64,000 nt of DNA, from positions 6,075,439-6,139,438 of the forward strand of contig NW_004454229.1 in assembly GCF_000283155.1 (NCBI RefSeq), in the 5' to 3' direction. The notes beneath the pieces are model-generated. The model was given only the letters and a program-made list of their open reading frames with translations. It was not told where the DNA came from and ran no database searches. The translations under genes and the position numbers were made by a program. This document shows, piece after piece, positions 57,860-64,000 of this stretch (positions within the stretch are counted from its first letter, which is position 1; each line of letters begins with the position of its first letter). The stretch is from Ceratotherium simum simum (taxonomy: Eukaryota; Chordata; Mammalia; Perissodactyla; Rhinocerotidae).

Positions 57860-58340
57860 GCTGGGGCAGGACCCTGCCCCTGTCCGGGTCAGTGTTCTCG
57901 TCGAAGGGGAACGGGAAACCTGCTAACGCGGAGGGAACGGATGTGAAAGCGCTTTCAGAGTTTTCTTGCAGGATCCCACCCGCTCACTCAAGAGCTCGCA
58001 CAGATTTCACGGAGAGAAAGCGGCAAAGTTGGGACCCGAACCCGTGCCCTCAGACCACTTCTACGTTTTTGGTTTTGTGGTGTTTTTCATCGGAAAGAGT
58101 CCGGGCTACAGGGTCTCAAACTCCGAAGTTAAAAGACAAACAAACAAAAACAGATGCCTGGATCCCAACTAGAGAATATTGCAGTTGAATCTGTGAATCT
58201 GTCCGGGTGTAGGGCCCCGGAACTTAGATTTCAGTGAGCTCCCGGGAGATCCTTACAGCCCTGGGGGCTGAGACCCACTCGTCTAACCCGGTTCCCCTGC
58301 GTTCTGGGGTCCCCTCACAGACCAGTGTCTCGGGGAGCCC
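57860..58340. other. Shoulder of the CpG island and 5' flank
   Basis: CpG density falls here. No repeat, exon or recognisable frame was seen. The open frame that enters from the gap and ends near 58188 has no homology I recognise. Confidence 0.5.
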
Positions 58341-58450
58341 TGCCCAAGGGGTGGAAAGAACCCTGGACAAAGAACAAGACTTCACAGCGACTGGAAGCCA
58401 CGGCTCAGTTCCCTTCTCTGAGCCTCAGTTTCCTCCTGTGTGAAACCAAG
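58340..58450 (+). repeat. MIR fragment
   Basis: 'acaagacttcacagcgactg', 'ttctctgagcctcagtttcc', 'tcctgtgtgaaac'. Confidence 0.65.
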
Positions 58451-58799
58451 TTGTTCACCCGGCCCAGCCCATCTGCAGGGCTACTGTAGGGGACAGCGAG
58501 GCCCTGAGACAGTCTCTGCATGTCATCCCAGCCTGCCCCTCGGCACTGTCTGCTGGTGGCCTGGGTGGCTCCAAGGGTCCTGCCTAGCTTCACACTCTTT
58601 GAAGGGAGGTTCTGGTCTCTTTGGCCTTGGCCTCAAATTGAAAAATGTGTATGGAGCCCCTCCAGACTACACAACAGGGCAGGTCTCCCGAAATAGGAGT
58701 CTGCACAGAGTAAGAGACCTCCAGCAGCATCCCCAGAATCTCGGAAAACCAGGACTTTAGAATCACAGAATCCTGAAATTTGATTTCCTATAATTGATT

Positions 58800-58995
58800 A
58801 CACATAGCATCTTACACTTAGAGAGCAATAATGGTAAGAAGGCCCTTGGAGATTTAGTTACACCACCCCACATTCAGAGGAGTGAGGATGTGACCTGCCT
58901 ACGGCAATACGGTGGACGTGGCAGAGCCAGCCCTGGAATCCAGGCTTCCTGACTCCCAGTCCAGTGCTCTTCCTCCTATACCAGCCATGCTGCCT
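58800..58995 (-). repeat. MIR SINE
   Basis: 'cagagccagccctggaatcc', 'aggcttcctgactcccagtc', 'cagtgctcttcctcctatac' is the antisense tRNA-like end. The 5' side is degraded. Confidence 0.7.
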
Positions 58996-59224
58996 CCAAT
59001 AGGAACAGGATGTCCGCCAACCCCGCCCGTTACACAAGGGCCAAGGGCTGCATAGGGCATCTCCAAGGTCTTGCCTCTGTCTGGGGATTCAGAGTTGGGG
59101 ACTGTTGCTACTTTTATGGCAGGAGGAGAGGGGTAGAAAAGAGCAAAAGTAGCTCACCAACCCTCCAGAATGCCACCAGGTGCTCCTACCCACCCACCCA
59201 CCCCCAACCTTCTGAAGTTCCAGG

Positions 59225-59325
59225 GCAGGCTCTGGCACCAACAGGCCATGTGGCTTTAGGCAAATCAAAACCTCACTCTGGACCTCAGTTTCCTCCTCAA
59301 AAAGGGAGAAGGCTGGACAAAGATC
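59225..59325 (+). repeat. MIR fragment
   Basis: 'ccatgtggctttaggcaaat', 'actctggacctcagtttcct', 'cctcaaaaagggagaaggc'. Confidence 0.65.
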
Positions 59326-59639
59326 GCTGGCCTTTCCAGTTCTGCCCTTTGATAAGGCCAGGAGCTGAGACCCCTGCCTTCCTCCCCCACCACCCACACA
59401 TACACACAGCACTGCACGCTTAGTCAGAACTCGGGGAACATCGCTGAAGAAGTCACTTAACCCACTGGAGCTGCAGGCAAAGGCCCTCCGCATTTCCAAG
59501 ATGCAGCAACAGCTCTTTCCTTTATCCTTTCCTGAGCACCTACCCTGACCCAGCTCCCACGTGGAGATCTGCCTTTCCCCTGGTGGGCTCACAGCTCACC
59601 CCACCAGGACAGATGGGTTTGCGAAGCCTAGCAAAGCAA

Positions 59640-59950
59640 TGAGAAGGTTAATCTGCTCAATAAAACACGGTATATGGCAGGACCCCTTTGGGGATATACA
59701 GAATCCAGTGGCTATATGCATTTTTTTTTCCTAGAAGGAAATACAAGAAAGTGTTAACAGTGGTGGACTGGGGGAGGCCTGAACTTTTCATTTTATGCTT
59801 CTCTGACCTGCTTGTATTTTCAAACAACATATATTCTCCTCTCTCCCTTTCAACATGGATGATTTGAGCAGTGGGATTACGCGCTGTATTTTTTTCTCTA
59901 TGCTTTTGGTATTAAAATAAAATGTACTAATATTTTAATTGTCAAGAACA
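59640..59950 (+). mobile_element. Old L1/HAL1-like LINE 3' end
   Basis: 'ctagaaggaaatacaagaaa', 'gtgttaacagtggtggactg', 'tgcttctctgacctgcttgt' then an AT-rich end. Same 3' order as the old element ending at 42180. Confidence 0.55.
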
Positions 59951-60309
59951 AAACAAAGCAAAACAAATAAAGCCCACTTCCCCCTTTAGCAAGTTAGACA
60001 ATCGTGTGTCTAACTTTTACACTAACCCATGTTCCCTCCATTTGGATCCATTTGCAAAAACAAACATCAATTTTTCTTCTCCGACTTTGTTCCTCACTCC
60101 TATATCCCTACCTGGGTGAATGGCCACATGGCCAAATCCCCAAGTCAGAAATCTGAGGGTCATCCTAAGCCCTCCTCTCCTACACTCCCATATCTGATTT
60201 GCCATGAATCCACCTAACAATCCCCCTCCTCTCCATCCTCACTGCTACATTTCTTTCCTACTCTTCTTCCTGCTGCCAGCCTCGTCCTCTTCCCAGTCAT
60301 CCATTTTCC

Positions 60310-60860
60310 ATACTGGTCTCCCTGTCGATCTCTAAAATGCAGATCTGGCCATGTCACTTCCCTGTTTAAACCTCACTAACAGCTCCCAATGACCATCTAA
60401 ATAAAGTCAAACCATTTTCTCACCCCACTCCTTAACTCTATCCTATGTTCCAAGCACCCTAGAATATTTTTCATCTCCTAGAACCCAGAACACATACTCA
60501 TGCCTTCATAGCTTTATATATGATGTTTCCTATGCTAACACTTTTCCCTCCAGTCCACCTTCATACTCCCTCCTACGAAGTGTTTATACCCAGCTCAAGC
60601 GTCACTATTTCCCGGAAGCCTTCCCTGAATCCTCTAGTTAGAATTATTCACTCTCACAGCAGTATCTGCTTCATTCTATCTCAGAACTTATTGCCCTGTT
60701 TTATAACTACCTACTTGACAGTCTTTCTCTCCCTCTAGACTGAGAGCTCTCTGAGAGCAGGGGCAGACTTTGCCTTTGTAACTCCAGAACCTAGACCAGA
60801 TTCTGGCACAAAGCCAGCACTAGGTAAATGTTGATTGAATGCTGACTGAATTATTAAAGA
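60310..60860 (+). repeat. L2 LINE 3' region, about 550 bp
   Basis: 'gcagatctggccatgtcact', 'ataaagtcaaaccattttct', 'cgtcactatttcccggaagc', 'cttccctgaatcctctagtt', 'ctagactgagagctctctga', 'cagcactaggtaaatgttga'. The longest sense L2 copy here. Confidence 0.9.
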
Positions 60861-61678
60861 CTGACCACTATTTCATTTGCTTGCCTGCATTCCTAGCTAA
60901 GCACTTCTTTCCCCTATTGTGACGTTCCTCCTCACCATCTCTGTCCAGGGGTGTAAGTGTATACTCAGCAAACAGCTGAGGCAAAAATAGACATTTCTAT
61001 GTCTAGGGTCTCCTGTGTCCTGGAGACATGAGGAAGGAGAAGGAATAGAGGGGAGGGCTGTTACACTGCTTACCCTGCCTCTATTTCTTGCAGTGAGGGA
61101 AGAATTGACATTCATTGGGGAACTTACTTTGTGCCAGATACTATGACTGACACTCTCCATATGTGATCTCATTTAATCCTGACAACTCTGAGAGAAAGAG
61201 GTTATCCTCCCCATTGTATAGGTGAGAAAATAAAAGTTCAAAATTAAGTGATTTGCCAAAGTTCTCACAGTCAAGAGTGTCTGCCTCCCACACATCCATG
61301 GCCAACTAATTTTTGGTAAGAGTGCCAAGACCACTCATTGAGGAAAGAACAGTCTCTTCAACAAATGGTGCTAGGACAACTGGATATCCACACGCAAAAG
61401 AATGAAGCAGGATCCCTATCTCATACCAAGTGCAAAAAGTAACTCAAAGTGAATCAAATTCCTAAATATAAGAGCTAATACCATAAAACACTGAGAAGAA
61501 AACACAGGGGTAATCTTTGTGACCTTGGATTTGGCAATGGATTCTTAGATATGACACCAAAAAACAAGCAACAAAAGAAAAAATAGGTAATTTGGACTTC
61601 ATCAAAATTAAAAACTTTTGTGCATCAAAGGATATTATGAAGACAGTGAAAAGACAACCTAAAGAATGGGAGAAAATA

Positions 61679-61888
61679 GGGCCGGCCCCGTGGCTTAGCG
61701 GTTAAGTGCGCGCGCTCTGCTACTGGAGGCCTGGGTTCAGATCCCGGGCGCGCACCGACGCACCGCTTCTCCGGCCATGCTGAGGCCGCGTCCCACATAC
61801 AGCAACTAGAAGGATGTGCAGCTATGACATACAGCTATCTACTGGGGCTTTGGGGGAAAAATAAATAAATAAAATTATTAAAAAAAAA
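61679..61888 (+). mobile_element. ERE1-type SINE inside the L1
   Basis: 'gggccggccccgtggcttag', B box 'gggttcagatcccgg', 'acagcaactagaaggatgtg' and an A-rich tail. An exact 18-bp duplication aaagaatgggagaaaata lies at 61661-61678 and 61889-61906. Confidence 0.95.
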
Positions 61889-62395
61889 AAAGAATGGGAG
61901 AAAATATTTGCAAATCATATACCTGATAAGAGTCTAGTACCCAGAATATATAAAGAACTCCTACAACTTGACAACAAAAACAACTCAATCAAAAAATGGG
62001 CAAAAGACTTGAATAGAATTTCTCCAAAGAAGATATACAAATGGCCAACAAGTACATGAAAAGATGCTCAACATTATAGTCATTAGGGAAATGCAAATCA
62101 AAACCACAATGAGGTATCACTTCACACCCATTAAGATGGCTATAAGTTAAAAAAAAAAAAAAAACGAAAATAACAAGTGTTGGCAAGGATGTGGAGAAAT
62201 TGGAACCCTCAAACAGTGCTGGTAGGAATGTAAAATGGTTCAGCCTTCGTGGAAAACAGTTTGACAGTTCCTCAAACAGTTAAACACAGAATTACCATAT
62301 GATGCAGCAATTCCACTCCTAGGTATATACCCAAAAGAACATTGCTGTGGAAACAATCCCAGTGTTCATCAATGGATGAATGGATAAACAAATTG

Positions 62396-62482
62396 TGGTG
62401 TATATCTATATATATATACCACACACACACATACATATATATATACATGTATATATGTACGTATATATACAATGCAATATTA
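62396..62482 (+). repeat. (TA/CA)n microsatellite within the L1
   Basis: 'tatctatatatatataccac', 'cacacacacatacatatata', 'tatacatgtatatatgtacg'. It grew from the L1 'gtatatatacac' segment. Long alternating purine-pyrimidine stretch. Confidence 0.9.
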
Positions 62483-62989
62483 TTCAGCCATAAAAAGGGA
62501 GGAAGTACTGATACATGCTACAACATAGATGAACCTCAAAAATATTATGCTAAGCAAAAGAAGCTAGACACTATGGTCACATATTGTATGATTCCACTTA
62601 CATGAAATATCCAGAACAGGTAAATCTATAGAGACAGAAAGCACATTGGTGGTTGACAGAGACAGGGAGAAGGACCAATGGGGAGTATCTGCTTAATGGT
62701 TAGTTTCCTTTTGAGGTAATGAAAATTTTTTGGAACTAGATAGAGGTGGTAGTTGCATAACATTGTAAATGTACTAAATGCCACTGAATTGTTCACTTTT
62801 AAATGGTTAATTTTATGCTATGTGAATTTCACTGCAATAAAATTTTTTAAATTTAGTTAAAATTAAAAGGATTGTCTGCCTAAGTCCAAAGCCTGGGCTT
62901 TCTTCACTGCATTTCAGGGCTCTCTTTGGGGGCAGTCCATAGAGTGGCTTCCATAACGGTTGCGGCTCTGGTGCTATCAGGCTGAGGGA

Positions 62990-63110
62990 CACAAGCAAGT
63001 CACCATCCCTGGTTCCTCGATCCTGCACCTGCCACACAAAGATGATAGTACCTGACCCTCCAGGGCTTCCGTGGAGACTCAGTGAGAAGGTAGAAAAATA
63101 TCAGATCAAC
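62990..63110 (+). repeat. MIR fragment
   Basis: 'aagcaagtcaccatccctgg', 'cacaaagatgatagtacctg', 'tggagactcagtgagaaggt'. Confidence 0.5.
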
Positions 63111-63319
63111 CGGAAAATGAGAGGTGGTGATGATGATTAATGAAATACCCGACTTACTTCTCCTGCCATTTCTAGAGTTCATCTTATAACTTGAAGATGT
63201 TCTTTTAAAAACAAAACAAAACAAACCTGAAGAATCCAAGTATGAAACACAGTCACAACGGGCCGAAGAGGATGTTTTAGATAAAAACTCACATATAACT
63301 AGAGAATAAGAACCAACTT

Positions 63320-64000
63320 AAACTAGGAATAGAAAGAAACTTTCCTAACTACATAAGGGCATCTACAAAAACAAAAACAAAACAAAACCTACAGCTAACA
63401 TCACACATTGACACCGCACTTAGCGGTAGAGACTGAATGCTTTCCTCCTAAGATCGAGAACAAGGTAAGGATGTCTGCTTTCACTATTCATATTCAACGT
63501 CACACTGGAAGTCCTAGCAAGTGCAGTAGGAAAAAAAAGGCATACAGATTGGAAAGAAAGAAATAAAACTCTCTATTGGCAGGCAACATGATCATCTATG
63601 TAGAAAATCCCATGGAATCTTCCAAAAAGTAAAAAAAGCTCCTAGAACTAAGAAATGAGTTTATCTAGGTTGCAGGATATAAGGTTAATATACAAAAATC
63701 CATTGTATTTATATACACTAGCAGTAAACAATTAGAAATAAAATTTTTAAAATATCATTTATAATAGCACTGAAAAATGATTACTTAGATATTAACCTAA
63801 TGAAATATGTGCAGAATCTGTATACTGAAAACCACAAAACTCTGATGAAAGAAAGCAAAGAAGATGTAACTAAATGAAGAGGTATATTGTGTTCATGGCT
63901 TGGAAGACTGAATATTTTTAAGACGTCAATTCTCCCCAGATTAATCTAAAGGTAGATTCAGCATAACTTCAATCAAAATCCTAGCAAGATTTTTTCTAGA
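63320..64000 (+). mobile_element. Old L1 LINE, ORF2 reverse-transcriptase region, runs off the window
   Basis: 'agaaactttcctaactacat', 'gatgtctgctttcactattc', 'actggaagtcctagcaagtg', 'ggcaggcaacatgatcatct', 'cagcataacttcaatcaaaa' follow the L1 ORF2 order around and after the catalytic region. The frame is broken by stops and the catalytic Asp-Asp codons are not preserved. Contains (AAAAC)n near 63365-63390. It may be a separate insertion from the 61288-62872 copy, since it holds an earlier part of the element downstream of a later one. Confidence 0.8.

Larger units (their letters stand above)
56040..57860. promoter_or_regulatory. GLIS1: CpG island at the 5' end of GLIS1 (interrupted by a gap)
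   Basis: CpG density and GC content rise sharply from about 56040 and stay high to about 57860. There are GC-box-like runs (ggggcggag near 57790), a GGCC tandem at about 57773-57790, and no TATA box. Island promoters of this kind are typical of developmental regulators. The exact transcription start cannot be seen; the most GC-rich centre is replaced by N. Confidence 0.75.
61288..62872 (+). mobile_element. Old L1 LINE 3' portion, itself split by an ERE
   Basis: 'cagtctcttcaacaaatggt', 'tggacttcatcaaaattaaa', 'aatgggcaaaagacttgaat', 'atatgatgcagcaattccac', 'atggatgaatggataaacaa', 'tgaatttcactgcaataaaa'. These follow L1 ORF2 C-terminal then 3' UTR order. Numerous indels; no function. A short duplication (tgtctgcct, 61279-61287 and 62873-62881) marks its insertion into MIR. 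Confidence 0.88.
61105..62920 (-). repeat. MIR SINE split by an L1
   Basis: The left part 'ggaacttactttgtgccaga', 'tctcatttaatcctgacaac', 'cattgtataggtgagaaaat' stops near 61287. It resumes at about 62873 with 'gcctaagtccaaagcctggg' and 'ctttcttcactgcattt'. Confidence 0.75.

Noticed and set aside
56899..58188. 429-codon open frame and the long minus-strand frames crossing the gap
   Set aside because: The length comes from 378 N read as unknown residues. The flanking peptides are low-complexity CpG-island translation.

Overview
The window is mammalian nuclear DNA, most likely from a perissodactyl and probably Equus. The main evidence is six tRNA-derived SINEs of the equine ERE type, with heads such as 'ggccggccccgtggcttagc' followed by a Pol III B box and flanked by target-site duplications. 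They sit among pan-mammalian MIR, L2, L1, MER5 and MaLR fossils. There are no bacterial-style operons, CRISPR arrays or phage genes. Almost every open reading frame is a chance frame in GC-rich intron or repeat sequence.

The only protein-coding exon I can support is on the minus strand at 56081-56380, with its start codon at 56339-56337. It has a clean polypyrimidine-AG acceptor and a GTAAGT donor. It encodes 86 residues beginning MHCEVAEA, which I recognise as the N terminus of the long form of GLIS1, a GLI-similar five-zinc-finger transcription factor. It lies in a CpG island (about 56040-57860) interrupted by a 378-base assembly gap (57379-57756) that may hide the first exon or transcription start. 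Bases 1-56080 are then the large first coding intron, and 57860-64000 is 5' flank. No zinc-finger exon is in the window.

Layout: 1-12300 is intron dense with MIR and L2 relics plus a unique AT-rich block at 6840-7165. A very fresh ERE lies at 12341-12555. From 12.6 to 31 kb there are more MIR/L2 copies, a MER5-like element, a MaLR LTR (20576-20924), an antisense L1 (21555-22315) and candidate conserved non-coding blocks at 17675-17940, 26110-26215 and 26935-27215. From 31 to 43 kb there is nested retrotransposition: ERE in MER5A, ERE in L2, a young 5'-truncated L1 (39959-41563) inside an older L1/HAL1-like element, and further EREs. From 43 to 56 kb repeats thin out and long unique AT-rich blocks appear (47860-48860, 50630-51540, 54540-55560); these are the best candidates for cis-regulatory DNA. 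From 58 to 64 kb there are L2, MIR and a three-layer nest (MIR, L1, ERE), then an L1 reverse-transcriptase-region fragment that runs off the end.

The picture is a developmental transcription-factor locus: a CpG-island 5' end, a long intron with possible enhancers, and lineage-specific retrotransposon insertions. I found no convincing new biological system. Repeat families were called by eye from remembered consensus features, so their boundaries are approximate unless a target-site duplication is given.
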